DNA of 55,380 nt from positions 1-55,380 of IMG/VR virus record IMGVR_UViG_3300037339_000563; one strand, given 5' to 3'. Positions 17,143 to 26,240 of the stretch are shown here, piece after piece; within the stretch, counting starts at the first letter, position 1, and every line of letters starts with the position of its first letter. Below the pieces are notes generated by a model. It worked only from the letters and a program-made list of their open reading frames with translations, was not told the origin of the DNA and made no database searches. The position numbers were made by a program, and so were the translations under genes. Origin of the DNA: a virus.

Positions 17143-18317
17143 AGAGTCGCCTCATGCTCGATGCTGATGGTCCTGATGTGATTCATCAGCTTGAGCTTAA
17201 ATGCCTCGTACTCGTCTCGATTGATCATCCAGTGGCGCTCCAGGAGGGACTTGCCATCGAACTCCTGCCCTTCCCAGATGGTCGACGCCCGTCCACGACC
17301 AAGCTGAATCAGGCCTGTCTGCTGGCCCATTTTCATGGTGTAGTCCTCGTCGATTACGTCGCCGACTTTCTTTACCTCGGTGTCATGGAGGACAAGCCTG
17401 TACTCGCCTTCCATCTTCGCGACGCCGGTCTTGTTCTTCTCGTTGCGGAACTTCATGTCCACGCTCGTGATGATCTTGGTCTCCTTGTCTTCCTGGTACT
17501 TGCTCGGCGACATTCGAGTCTCCGTCGAAGTCGCAAACCCCTGAGCAAGGCCTCCGGGAACGGTTTCCGGGTTACCAAACATCACACCAATTTTCATGCG
17601 GATCTGGTTCGTGAACCACACAGTGGGCCGACGACCGTCTCGCTGAGAGACCGCATTGGTTCCAGCAACTAGCTTGCGAAACATATTACCGAGAAGCCTT
17701 GCCTGCGTGCCCATCGTCGGCTCCGCAGCAGATCTCTCAATCTCGGCCACTGGGGTCATAAACGCGACTGAATCGATCACGATGATATCGACTGCCCCCG
17801 ACCTAAGGAGGGAATCCGCAACGTCACAAGCTTGCTCTCCGGTCTCAGGAGACGAGAACACCAACCTGTTTACGTCGAGGAACTTCCGAGACCACGTGCT
17901 GTCCCAGACCCCCTCCACATCAAGCCAGGCAACGTTCACCTTGCGATAATCCCCGCACTCGCAGTTCGGCTTGAGACCGGACACGTCCACCTTCCAGATA
18001 GGGAAGGCGGGGGTCCAGCAGGATGAGCACATCCGCTGAGCGCGACCGACGGCCCGCAAGAAACACGTCGTCTTGGACGACGATTTGGGGCCGTAGAACA
18101 TCGAAACCCGACCAACCGGAAGGCCGCCGCCGAGGCTAACGTCCAACGGAAGGATGCCCGTTGTAATACGGGGCATGTTCTCGTGACCGTGATCCATAGC
18201 GAACTGGACCGCTCCCTTGCCGTAATTCTTCTCTGCTTGCTTGAAGTAGGCGCTAAGCTGCTCATCTCGATCGTCGGCAACCCTTGGCTTGTCTTCTTCC
18301 TTTGATTTCTTCGCCAT
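17139..18317 (-). CDS. recA: RecA-like recombinase with zinc-finger insertion
   Basis: 392 residues from the ATG at 18317 with an AGGGA site; a longer frame exists but has no support. GPKSSSKT at 76-83 is Walker A, and VDIIVIDS near 178 is Walker B. After Walker A there is an insertion with CSSC (97-100) and CEC (119-121) that could hold a zinc ion, absent from host RecA. Later segments (QIRMKIGVMFGNPE, GLAQGF) match RecA loop regions. It mediates strand exchange in recombination-dependent replication or repair. Confidence 0.85.
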   Translation of the reverse strand: MAKKSKEEDKPRVADDRDEQLSAYFKQAEKNYGKGAVQFAMDHGHENMPRITTGILPLDVSLGGGLPVGRVSMFYGPKSSSKTTCFLRAVGRAQRMCSSCWTPAFPIWKVDVSGLKPNCECGDYRKVNVAWLDVEGVWDSTWSRKFLDVNRLVFSSPETGEQACDVADSLLRSGAVDIIVIDSVAFMTPVAEIERSAAEPTMGTQARLLGNMFRKLVAGTNAVSQRDGRRPTVWFTNQIRMKIGVMFGNPETVPGGLAQGFATSTETRMSPSKYQEDKETKIITSVDMKFRNEKNKTGVAKMEGEYRLVLHDTEVKKVGDVIDEDYTMKMGQQTGLIQLGRGRASTIWEGQEFDGKSLLERHWMINRDEYEAFKLKLMNHIRTISIEHEATL

Positions 18318-18325
18318 AGATATCC

Positions 18326-18643
18326 CTAAAGTGAAGCTTGCCCGCTGCGCCCAGCAGTGATCATGTCTCGCTCGCGCGTTAGACGTTCCTCTGCCCATGC
18401 CTGAGCGAACTCGTACGCCTCTCCGATCTCTTCCAAGTAACACGGCACCGTTACCGATATGCCAATCTTGGCTGACTCGAAGTTGCCCAGATTAATCGTA
18501 AGCGCGTAGTCAACCGAAACCTTAGCTGGAGCGGTTTCGAATTTATGGACAGCGATAATATCCTCGGATTCGCTGCCAGTCGTCGGCCCGCGATTAGGGC
18601 CGACCGTCCTGGTGACGTAGATCGTAGAATTCTCCGACTTCAT
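18326..18643 (-). CDS. conserved-looking hypothetical next to recA
   Basis: 105 residues, predicted beta-rich middle (ALTINLGNFESAKIGISVTV) and helical C-terminus. Phage proteins of similar size and pattern often sit beside recA, but I cannot name a function. Overlaps the upstream gene by 4 nt (ATGA). Confidence 0.65.
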   Translation of the reverse strand: MKSENSTIYVTRTVGPNRGPTTGSESEDIIAVHKFETAPAKVSVDYALTINLGNFESAKIGISVTVPCYLEEIGEAYEFAQAWAEERLTRERDMITAGRSGQASL

Positions 18644-19242
18644 TGCTCATCCCCCACGGGGACCCCGATGGCAGTCCACCCTTCTTCAATTTCCTGACGA
18701 AACATGTGGTCCGACGCCGACACGGTAGCGCCCCTCGTGCTCAAAACGGTTCTGACAACTCCGATCATCTCGGCCGTATACAGCCTCTCGTGCTTGTTCT
18801 TGCCGATCAGATAAAACGGCGTCTTCGGCAAGAGGCTGACGCGCTCCCACTGATGAATGGTAGGAACACTCCGACCGATAGCCCTGGCAAACGCACCGAC
18901 ATGAACCATATCGACCTCCTGCGTCTTGCCGCCGATCTTAACCATCATTGTGACTGGCTTGCGATGCTTTGGAGTTCTGACCTTAACCTTCGCTGGCGCT
19001 GGTCTTTCCTGTGACTTCTTTGCTCGATAATCTTTGTTTTGCTCTAAGACTTTCTCGCGATAACCCTTGTCTTTGTGATAGCGCTCCTTCCTGCGTTTAG
19101 AGAGCGCTTCCTTATTCTTCTCGTACCACCCTCGATACGTCCACTCGGGGGTCTGATCTGGCGCCTGATCGGGTGTCGGCGGCACAGGAAACTTGGCAGC
19201 CCTGCCGTTGCGTCTGCTGGCTACCTTCTCGTTTTCATTCAT
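18640..19242 (-). CDS. MerR-like helix-turn-helix protein
   Basis: 200 residues from the ATG at 19242 with a GGGGGA site; a TTG five codons upstream is less likely. After a long basic, disordered N-terminal half, VGAFARAIGRSVPTIHQWER (about 118-137) is a MerR/excisionase-type helix-turn-helix, followed by a wing-like KHERLYTAEM. Probably binds DNA. It heads the recA operon: its promoter is at 19267-19295. Confidence 0.65.
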   Translation of the reverse strand: MNENEKVASRRNGRAAKFPVPPTPDQAPDQTPEWTYRGWYEKNKEALSKRRKERYHKDKGYREKVLEQNKDYRAKKSQERPAPAKVKVRTPKHRKPVTMMVKIGGKTQEVDMVHVGAFARAIGRSVPTIHQWERVSLLPKTPFYLIGKNKHERLYTAEMIGVVRTVLSTRGATVSASDHMFRQEIEEGWTAIGVPVGDEQ

Positions 19243-19266
19243 CTGTTCCCCCGTCAAAGCGGCACC

Positions 19267-19295
19267 AAACTACCTAATAGATCTCCAACTGTCAA
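19267..19295 (-). promoter_or_regulatory. promoter of the recA operon
   Basis: Minus strand: TTGACA (19295-19290), 17-bp spacer, TAGTTT (19272-19267), 24 nt upstream of the ATG at 19242. Confidence 0.65.
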
Positions 19296-19302
19296 TCCAC
19301 CG

Positions 19303-20724
19303 CTACCCGCTATCTGATCCAAACGATGACTGATACATGGCGTCTCTAGACTTACCGTAATCCTTGCACACCGGGATCGAGTCGCACCGCATGTCAACGA
19401 TAACAGATGGCTTTTTGGCATCACACTTAGATAAGCAAACCCTGACGGCAGAGCCTGGATCCCGAACCGGAGTAGCCAGGACAACGGTATCGGCCGCCTC
19501 TATCTCTGGTAAATATTTGACGAACGAAAACGTTGTCAAGATGACGTCGGCGCCGATGGCAACGGCTATGTCATCAGGCATCATGCCGTCCACGGCAAGG
19601 TCCACAGCCTTGCCGCCGCCAGACCACTCTGTCTCAATCTGAAGCTTAAGAGTTCTCAGATGGGCGACCCTGTCGCTCACCACAACGATCTTCCTGCCTG
19701 CGCCTAGCGCCAGTACAATCTGCTCGACGAGGTGCTGGTTGTACGTCGTGCTCGCGCACATATGGTCCAGGAGGTTCTCCTTGGAAACAAACTGCGGGTT
19801 AACCCTGGCCCAGTTACTTATCTTCCAGGTCGACCACACCCTTCGAATCTTGGGTACGTCGAGATCGGGATCTGCGCAGAATACCGGATCCCCAAGATGA
19901 TACCGATACGCCCTGGACAACCCCGTCGTAAACGATGCCTCCGGGCTCGCCAACCCTAGTCGCTTGGCAGCCGTAAGGAATGGAACGACCCTGACCCAGG
20001 CCATCGGATCCATCTTGTTTATTTGATGAGAAACTATGAACCCGAACTCCCCGGGTGACATTCGGCCATGCGACATAAAATCATGGATGTCATCTAGGGT
20101 GCTAATCGTGATGTGAGCATCGTCCACATCACGCTCTCCGCGACGTATGGTCGACAGCTTGGCGTCTGGAAGATATCTCCCGGCAACCGTTCTCCACATA
20201 GCCAGCGATGCCCCAGGCGGAACCAGCACCAGGGTGCGCATCTTCATGGTCCTGATCAACGACAGGCACACTTTGGCCGCAGCCTGATCCGACGCAAATA
20301 TGGCCATGCCGTCGCCTACAGTTGCACCGCAGATGGACTTCAGTATCTTCGCGATTCCGGTCTTCTGATCTTTGGAGAAGAAGTCCTCAGACTTAACCCC
20401 AGTAAATGCATCGACCAGAACCAAGTCGTCGACATCGCCATCTTGCGCCGAGAACCATAGATCACCTTCCTTTGCCTTAATCCTTTCCGGCCAAGGCAAT
20501 CCGCTCGACGAGCGAATTGATATCTCATGATCCTGGACAGCAGAAGATCTGAAGAACGCCCTGGGAATACCAAGGGCGCCATCCTTCTCTTGATATGCGC
20601 GATGGGTAATCGCTGACTTCTTGACTGAATCAACGAGCGTTAGCTTCCTGCGAAGGACGCTAGCGTTTAACTCGCCAAGATCGTCCAACTTTATCCATGA
20701 CCACCCATCGACATCGATCTTCAT
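19303..20724 (-). CDS. degenerate SF2 helicase-like protein
   Basis: 473 residues from the ATG at 20724, which has a GGAGG site (a longer frame exists). The order resembles phage UvsW/Rad25-type helicases: an N-terminal region with LGIPRAFF, two RecA-like domains, LVLVPPGASLAMW (motif Ia-like) and a C-terminal domain with VVVSDRVAHL and VILTTFSF. The expected Walker A is VGDGMAIFAS with no GKT, and the DEAH position reads SHQI, so ATP hydrolysis is unlikely. A structural or regulatory role is inferred. Confidence 0.6.
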   Translation of the reverse strand: MKIDVDGWSWIKLDDLGELNASVLRRKLTLVDSVKKSAITHRAYQEKDGALGIPRAFFRSSAVQDHEISIRSSSGLPWPERIKAKEGDLWFSAQDGDVDDLVLVDAFTGVKSEDFFSKDQKTGIAKILKSICGATVGDGMAIFASDQAAAKVCLSLIRTMKMRTLVLVPPGASLAMWRTVAGRYLPDAKLSTIRRGERDVDDAHITISTLDDIHDFMSHGRMSPGEFGFIVSHQINKMDPMAWVRVVPFLTAAKRLGLASPEASFTTGLSRAYRYHLGDPVFCADPDLDVPKIRRVWSTWKISNWARVNPQFVSKENLLDHMCASTTYNQHLVEQIVLALGAGRKIVVVSDRVAHLRTLKLQIETEWSGGGKAVDLAVDGMMPDDIAVAIGADVILTTFSFVKYLPEIEAADTVVLATPVRDPGSAVRVCLSKCDAKKPSVIVDMRCDSIPVCKDYGKSRDAMYQSSFGSDSG

Positions 20725-20740
20725 CGTGAAGCCTCCGATC

Positions 20741-20787
20741 GACACAAAACAACACGTGGGGACCGAGCCATAAAGCCCGGTCCCCAC
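20741..20787 (-). terminator. intrinsic terminator after 20811-21593
   Basis: A 10-bp GTGGGGACCG stem (20756-20765 with 20778-20787) is followed on the minus strand by a T/G-rich run containing TTGTTTTGT. It closes the operon that ends with the ssDNA-binding protein. Confidence 0.75.
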
Positions 20788-20810
20788 TAATCGCTAATCG
20801 AAATTATCGA

Positions 20811-21593
20811 TCAAAAAGGAACGTCGTCGTCGGCCGTGCTCTTCTTGCTCGACGCGCCGTCCTTGTTGAACGGCTGGGCGTCAGCGACCAGCGACTTCAG
20901 CACGCCGTATTCCGATGGGGCCATCAACTCAGGGTAGTTGAACTGCGGAACCTTCATGGGGATGGGCCCGGTCGCCGGGATCTGGAAGTGATAGGCCAGA
21001 TACTTCCTGGTCTTCTCGGCGTCGCCGCCGCTTCCGTTGGCTCGCTCGATCATCTCCTTGAGCGGCTTCCCCTTGTAGGAAACAGCGCCCAGGAGGGCAT
21101 CAGCCTTGATCTCACGAACGTGATCAAGATCGTCACCCGTGTTCGGGGCGTTGGCGTCAGCCCTTGCCAAGGTCCACAGCTGACCAAGGAGAGATCCGCG
21201 ATTCTCCTTCTTCATCTTGAACTTGTTCAAGACCTTCGTCTTGGCGGGGAGCAAGATCAGGCGATTCTTGTTCTCGACGCCTTCCTTCGTGGTGTACCCG
21301 GTCACGTCGACGATCGTGTAGTGACCGACATAGTCGGCCCTGCCGACGCCGGGAGCGCCACAGGCGCCACATCCAGCATCATGAATCTTCGACGTGCAGG
21401 TGGCGTAGTGCCAGTGATCGCTCGTATCGCGCCACTGGTGCTCACGGATGCAGAATGGATCGTCTCCGATGAAGATGATCTCCTTGCTCGATCCTGCGCG
21501 TTGCCACAAGCGGTCAGGCGGATACCCCAACGCCTTCTTCTCGCCCTCTTTCTCTGCGCCCTCGTAACCCGTTTCGTACCAGCTCTTTGCCAT
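20811..21593 (-). CDS. gp32-type ssDNA-binding protein with acidic DVPF tail
   Basis: 260 residues. A central zinc-type cluster (HWHYATC, CGACG) and an OB-like strand set match the architecture of T4 gp32-like ssDNA-binding proteins. The last residues, ADDDVPF, copy the SSB C-terminal tip that recruits partner proteins. It follows primase in the operon and ends at a strong terminator. Identification rests on the tail, zinc site and context rather than clear overall similarity. Confidence 0.65.
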   Translation of the reverse strand: MAKSWYETGYEGAEKEGEKKALGYPPDRLWQRAGSSKEIIFIGDDPFCIREHQWRDTSDHWHYATCTSKIHDAGCGACGAPGVGRADYVGHYTIVDVTGYTTKEGVENKNRLILLPAKTKVLNKFKMKKENRGSLLGQLWTLARADANAPNTGDDLDHVREIKADALLGAVSYKGKPLKEMIERANGSGGDAEKTRKYLAYHFQIPATGPIPMKVPQFNYPELMAPSEYGVLKSLVADAQPFNKDGASSKKSTADDDVPF

Positions 21594-21678
21594 CTGAGAT
21601 CTCCCCGTTGGACCTTGTCGGTGCCTTGCGACGCCATTTTCGGCGACCCGCCAGCACTACCAGGGGGGTCTGACATAG

Positions 21679-22761
21679 TCAACCCTGGAAGCGCGCCTTC
21701 AGATCTTCAACCTCCTCTACTTCCATCTGATTCGGGTCCCTTCCGTCGGGAATCGTGTGCGTTATCGTGTGGATCCTTCGAGATAAACGCCCCTCGATCT
21801 TCTTGGCCGCCTCGATGCCGGCCGGATCTCCGTCCATCAACAAAACGACGGAGTCGAACCACTTCAATATCTTGTCGACCTGAGTGTTATTGATGTGCGA
21901 CCCGTTGATGCCGCACACGTTCTTCAGGCCGCACTGATCCATGTAGATCACATCGAAAGCGCCCTCACAGATGAAAACCGTGCCGCGCCCATCTTCATTG
22001 ACCTCGAACCACTCCTCGCCGAACAGGAATAGCTCGCGATCAAACCCGTTCGAGTGCATCCACTTGGGAGCCTTCGCCTCACGATCCGACAGCGGCACGC
22101 ACCTAGGCCAGTACGGCACATGGCGCCCGGACAAATTTACCAGCCGCCCCAGCCGGTCGTACTGTGGCACCGAGATGCGACGATACTGCGGATGCCAGCC
22201 TATCTTCCACTTCTGAACGGTCTCGTCTGTCAACCTGCGATCGGGACCATGCAGATAATCAGCGGCCTCCTGGTCTATCCAGGTACGCATCTGCTCCATG
22301 ATCTCTACCGCCGACTCGGGAAGCGCAGGGCTCATCGAGGCGCGCAGGAGAGGATCTGAGTAGTCCTTGCCGCCCGTCAGTGCGCCTGGGCCGCTGCTCG
22401 TGACCGCAGGCATAGCGTAGTGCCCTGCAGATGCGTCAGTCCGAGCCATCTGCTTGTCCAGGTTGACCATGTTGTGGTCAGACACAAATAGGAGCTGCGC
22501 AGACAAATCTCTCTTGGAGAGGTGCTGCAGCTTATAAATCAGCTCACTCAAGCTTCCATGAAAATCACAACCACCGCTCATGCAGTTAGCGCCACTGGTG
22601 TCATCGTCGGAAATGTAGACGGCCAACGACGGATTCTTGTCGACGCCACCACCGTGTTTCCACGGAGCAAGCGGACAGGTGCAGCGTATCTTTACTCCGG
22701 CGTTCCTGATTTTATCGCACCCGAGCATGCTCAGGAGCTTCTCGATATGTTCGGCCTTCAT
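21679..22761 (-). CDS. DNA primase (zinc finger + TOPRIM)
   Basis: 360 residues. The N-terminal CHC2-type zinc region (CTCPLAPW, CMSGGCDFHG) is followed by a primase core and a TOPRIM domain with FICEGAFDV and VVLLMDGDPAG, the metal-binding Glu and DxD. It lacks a helicase domain, so it should act with the separate DnaB-like helicase (23965-25302). It makes RNA primers at the fork. Confidence 0.9.
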   Translation of the reverse strand: MKAEHIEKLLSMLGCDKIRNAGVKIRCTCPLAPWKHGGGVDKNPSLAVYISDDDTSGANCMSGGCDFHGSLSELIYKLQHLSKRDLSAQLLFVSDHNMVNLDKQMARTDASAGHYAMPAVTSSGPGALTGGKDYSDPLLRASMSPALPESAVEIMEQMRTWIDQEAADYLHGPDRRLTDETVQKWKIGWHPQYRRISVPQYDRLGRLVNLSGRHVPYWPRCVPLSDREAKAPKWMHSNGFDRELFLFGEEWFEVNEDGRGTVFICEGAFDVIYMDQCGLKNVCGINGSHINNTQVDKILKWFDSVVLLMDGDPAGIEAAKKIEGRLSRRIHTITHTIPDGRDPNQMEVEEVEDLKARFQG

Positions 22762-22779
22762 CGCAAAGCAGCGTCGCGG

Positions 22780-23220
22780 CTACTTGGGCGGAGGGTAAAC
22801 AGGACCAGGGCTATCGTCAAATTTTCCCTTCTCCTGAGGCTTCGTCCCGTTCAGCTTTTCCCGAGCTGCCCCATCCTTGGCGTTCTTTGGAGGCACTGCC
22901 TTGGTGCCGCTTGGGCCGTCAAGGACGGCCAGCTGTGGTTTGATCATCTCCCACAGCTGAGCGAAGGCTCGGTCCTTGTCGTGCCCAGAGCGCCCCTCTT
23001 GTTCGTGCTTCCTGTTCTGAAGCCAACCCTTACCAGTCAGCTTGATATCCTGAAGAACAGCCTTTTTTTGACCATGGTAAACATATCCCTGCTTAGCAAG
23101 GGTGTCTCTGGATATGCGCAGCGCCTTGATGAACCCATCCGGGCCGCCTCCAGTCGACTTGTTATAGATCGCCAGGGTTGAATGACGGACCAACGCCGGT
23201 ATGTCCTGCCATGAGGCCAT
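22780..23220 (-). CDS. hypothetical protein of the replication operon
   Basis: 146 residues; folded-looking N-terminal half, then a Lys/Pro-rich disordered tail ending in PPPK. Not recognised. Lies 18 nt upstream of primase. Confidence 0.65.
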   Translation of the reverse strand: MASWQDIPALVRHSTLAIYNKSTGGGPDGFIKALRISRDTLAKQGYVYHGQKKAVLQDIKLTGKGWLQNRKHEQEGRSGHDKDRAFAQLWEMIKPQLAVLDGPSGTKAVPPKNAKDGAAREKLNGTKPQEKGKFDDSPGPVYPPPK

Positions 23221-23245
23221 GGGCAGAGAATAGCACGATCGCCCC

Positions 23246-23620
23246 TTAGGAAACCTGCCGACCTGACTTCAGGTCGGCCCAGATGCCGCCTGGCTTGTTT
23301 GCGTTATCGCGGGCCACCAGGATGTCCTCCCGAGAAAGCGTCGCGCCGTGGCCCTTGCAGACCATCCCCCAGCGGGGCGCTGCAGTCTCCTTGCATTCTG
23401 GAATCGGGCAAGGCTTGAGTACCGTATACCCCCGGGTGGTCTTCCTGCGCCTGCGCCTGCGCCTAATCACAGCTGGAGCGGCGGAAACTGCGGGAACTGC
23501 GGCTCCGCCGAGAATCCCGCGCAGCCGATCCTGAAGGCTGACGACGGCCTCCTCGTTCGCAACCGACATCAGATCTGCAACGAACCGATCGACGATATCC
23601 TGAACTCTCTTGGATGCCAT
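23246..23620 (-). CDS. basic zinc-binding protein with poly-Arg hinge
   Basis: 124 residues from the ATG at 23620, with an AGAGGTAA site (a longer frame to 23653 lacks one). A helical N-terminus, an Ala/Pro stretch and IRRRRRRRK lead to a C-terminal metal site CPIPEC, C-KGH. Probably binds nucleic acid. It is the first gene after a clear promoter. Confidence 0.65.
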   Translation of the reverse strand: MASKRVQDIVDRFVADLMSVANEEAVVSLQDRLRGILGGAAVPAVSAAPAVIRRRRRRRKTTRGYTVLKPCPIPECKETAAPRWGMVCKGHGATLSREDILVARDNANKPGGIWADLKSGRQVS

Positions 23621-23675
23621 GAATTTACCTCTAATGTCCTGTTCAGGCACCAACTACAGCGCCTTTTACATGACA

Positions 23676-23704
23676 AATCTAATAGGTAATGTATCGATTG
23701 TCAA
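23676..23704 (-). promoter_or_regulatory. promoter upstream of 23246-23620
   Basis: Minus strand: TTGACA (23704-23699), 17-bp spacer, TAGATT (23681-23676). Confidence 0.65.
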
Positions 23705-23708
23705 GGAA

Positions 23709-23981
23709 CTAGAAGCCGTCCACCTCTGAGGTATCACAGTCTTCTGGAAGCTCTAGCTTTCTTAGCAATTTGCCAAGATAACCAGAAATCTCTCCTTTGC
23801 ACTCCCTGTCTGCGGACATGTGCATCAACACTCCTTTTTCGTGGCTATTTTTCGTTAAAACCACATCGTAAAGAAGCTGGCTACCATCTGCCCAAATATG
23901 AACAGCGAAAACCGACCTCGCGGTCACTACGCCGCCACAGCGAGGGCACATTCTGATTGCGTGGTTAGAATGGGACGTCAT
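23709..23981 (-). CDS. small zinc-ribbon protein
   Basis: 90 residues from the ATG at 23981, overlapping the helicase stop by 17 nt; an ATG at 23951 is an alternative and no ribosome site decides. MCPRCGG and a distant Cys pair suggest a zinc site. Function unknown. Confidence 0.5.
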   Translation of the reverse strand: MTSHSNHAIRMCPRCGGVVTARSVFAVHIWADGSQLLYDVVLTKNSHEKGVLMHMSADRECKGEISGYLGKLLRKLELPEDCDTSEVDGF

Positions 23982-25302
23982 TGAAGTCATCGTCATCGGT
24001 AGCGAAAGAACTATCGGCACCGCCGCCGGAACTCCGGGTCGCGGACTGGGCTATCGGAGTAGCGTTGCTGCTTCCGATTTCAGAGAAATCCATGGCTCCG
24101 TGGTTCCAGTTAATCAGGAACTCATCGGGCATGCCTTCGCGAATCTTGAGCCCCTTGATGCCCATCTGCCAATTGGCGCGTTGATCGTCGCTCTGCTGAA
24201 GACCATAAGCGGCATCTGCATTCCAGCCTGCGACGTCGGTGATGCCAATATTGTCGGCGGCGATAGTCTGCGACTGGCCTGTCTTGGCCGAACGGTTGAA
24301 CTGAAGGTTCGTAATCGTCGCCACGCTCGTACGCTTGCCGATCTTCTTCAGATCGTCAAACGTGTTCGACACCTTCTCGTGTCTGTCCTTGCCAACGTTC
24401 TTGATCAGATACGGCCCATCCAGGCACATCAGGTGCGGCTTAGTGTCTGAAATAACCGTGGCGATATTGTCGATCGAGTAATCGAAGTCGCCTGCTACGA
24501 TATTAACCCCATCGCCGCCCATAATTTCTTCGACACCTTGGAAGAACTTACTCTCGACGAACTCCCCCAGTTTGCCTCTACGAATTTCGTCGTAGGGCAA
24601 CTTCAGGTGTAGGGCAAAGAAGCGCCTGGCCATCTGCATCTTGTTCATCTCCGTCGAGACAACCAAGACTTTGTGCCCTGCCATCCACGCCTTGTGGGCG
24701 CAGATGACTAGCGACCATGTCTTTCCCACGCCGAGGCGGCCAACGAACAAGATAAGATCCTCCGGCCACCATCCGAGGGTCTGGTTGTCCATCGAGGGCC
24801 ATGGCGTCGGTATTCCGCGCTTTCCAGCCTTCGCGTCCTTATAGTCAGCGATGACACCCTTGCCCAGCGACAACAAGGACTCGACCTTGCGAACCGTCAG
24901 GGCTTCTTCTTGGATCTTTCTATGGATCTCAGTCCATATCTCAGCCGCCCCCGTTGGGTCCTTGGTCTCAAGCTTTTCCAGAACCGCCTTGGTTCCATGG
25001 CGCTGAAGCTGCCAAAGTCGTCGCTTGAAGATCTCATCCAGGAAGAACTGATACGACTCAGACATCGAGCCGCCAAGATCAATTCCAGTACTACTCTCTA
25101 TCGCCTCAATAGAAGGAACTTCGTCGTAGGTGCCGAAGTGGCCCCGCAGAAACTCCCAGGCCTTTTTACCATCACCGGCGAGATATGACCCCTTCTCCTT
25201 GCCGACCTCTATTTCCTTATCGATATCCCTGTCGATGGCCGTCAGAACAGCCTGCCTGCCGCCACGGATAACAGCCCTAACAAACTCCTTGTCAATATCC
25301 AT
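23965..25302 (-). CDS. dnaB: DnaB-like replicative helicase
   Basis: 445 residues. The RecA-like motor domain has a Walker A VGRLGVGKT (about 190-198), VLVVSTEM (H1a-like), a Walker B-type MCLDGPYLI and the late TITNLQFNRSA segment. The N-terminal part is helical. The C-terminus ends DDDDFNDVPF, the same acidic tip as the ssDNA-binding protein. It should unwind the fork as a hexamer, loaded by the DnaC-like protein. Confidence 0.85.
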   Translation of the reverse strand: MDIDKEFVRAVIRGGRQAVLTAIDRDIDKEIEVGKEKGSYLAGDGKKAWEFLRGHFGTYDEVPSIEAIESSTGIDLGGSMSESYQFFLDEIFKRRLWQLQRHGTKAVLEKLETKDPTGAAEIWTEIHRKIQEEALTVRKVESLLSLGKGVIADYKDAKAGKRGIPTPWPSMDNQTLGWWPEDLILFVGRLGVGKTWSLVICAHKAWMAGHKVLVVSTEMNKMQMARRFFALHLKLPYDEIRRGKLGEFVESKFFQGVEEIMGGDGVNIVAGDFDYSIDNIATVISDTKPHLMCLDGPYLIKNVGKDRHEKVSNTFDDLKKIGKRTSVATITNLQFNRSAKTGQSQTIAADNIGITDVAGWNADAAYGLQQSDDQRANWQMGIKGLKIREGMPDEFLINWNHGAMDFSEIGSSNATPIAQSATRSSGGGADSSFATDDDDFNDVPF

Positions 25303-25542
25303 CTAGGCGACCCCGTCGATCAGTTCCCTGGCCTCGGAAAGATACGGCACCGCGTCGCAGTCGCGCGCAGCATACGTCACAAGGACACATTCAGTATGAA
25401 ACACAGCAAAGACAACCTCGTCGTCGGGCGGAGCAGTCCATCCACCTTGACCATCACTGACGCATAGATCGGCGGAAATACGAGCCGATTTATCACCTGG
25501 CTTAACCAGCTCGCCGCAGACCTCACACAGAAACACCATCAC
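25303..25542 (-). CDS. small cysteine-containing protein
   Basis: 79 residues; CEVCG near the N-terminus and two later cysteines suggest a zinc site. It lies between helicase and helicase-loader genes and overlaps the latter by 4 nt. Function unknown. Confidence 0.65.
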   Translation of the reverse strand: MMVFLCEVCGELVKPGDKSARISADLCVSDGQGGWTAPPDDEVVFAVFHTECVLVTYAARDCDAVPYLSEARELIDGVA

Positions 25543-26216
25543 GGTCGTCCGTCTCCCAGCACGCGCTTCATAAGTCTAGCCTTCTCCGAATCCCGTAAAT
25601 TCTTACCGTCAATCTGAACAGCAACCATGCTCTGGCTAATCGCCTCGAACAGATCAGACCACTTGTCAGATTGCAGCGTAACGACGGACCTTATCGTCAT
25701 GATCGTCGCCAGCTTCTGCGCGGCCCGCCGCGCGAGCATCTCCTCCATCTGCAACGGACCGAACATGTTATCCACGAAGAGCGACTCGTTGACGCCGTCG
25801 ATCACTAAAAGCTGAGTTGTCTCGATCTTCCTGCGAACAGTTATCCCATCGTTGCCGCTGCCATAAAGAGCCTCCTTGGAGGACTTCATGCTCTCCGAGC
25901 GGATTTCCTTCAATTCGACGTATGTGACGAAGTACGTGTCCCTGCCCGCACTGATCGCCTCCTTCAAAATGCACGCCGCTGCAGACGTCTTGCCGACCCC
26001 TGGAAGCCCATAAAAAAGCAGGCCGCTGCCGGTCTGAACCATATCCACGATGTTCGTGCGATACCGTATGACAATATTGCGCACGTCCTTGTCCCGAATG
26101 TCTTCCGTTTTGGCCCCCCAGAAGGCCTTAGGAAGATTCACCCTGGTCAGGTCGGCGTGCGTAACCTTCCGTCCTGAATGGCCTGGAACCGAATTAGCGT
26201 CTTCCATCTTGATCAT
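25539..26216 (-). CDS. dnaC: DnaC-like helicase loader (AAA+ ATPase)
   Basis: 225 residues. Walker A is FYGLPGVGKTS, Walker B LLVIDGVNES, and a sensor-1-like TIMTIRSV follows, in the order of DnaC/IstB-type AAA+ proteins. It is directly downstream of the initiator and upstream of DnaB, the same order as lambda O-P plus helicase. Expected to deliver DnaB to the origin. Confidence 0.8.
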   Translation of the reverse strand: MIKMEDANSVPGHSGRKVTHADLTRVNLPKAFWGAKTEDIRDKDVRNIVIRYRTNIVDMVQTGSGLLFYGLPGVGKTSAAACILKEAISAGRDTYFVTYVELKEIRSESMKSSKEALYGSGNDGITVRRKIETTQLLVIDGVNESLFVDNMFGPLQMEEMLARRAAQKLATIMTIRSVVTLQSDKWSDLFEAISQSMVAVQIDGKNLRDSEKARLMKRVLGDGRP

Positions 26217-26220
26217 CCTC

Positions 26221-26238
26221 CGCGCAAGCGCTTGCGTG
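26221..26238. repeat. intergenic palindrome copy (CGCAAGCGCTTGCG core)
   Basis: A 14-bp perfect palindrome fills the 24-bp gap between the initiator stop (26241) and the helicase-loader start (26216). It matches 15 of 16 bases of the recurring palindrome. Confidence 0.7.
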
Positions 26239-26240
26239 GA

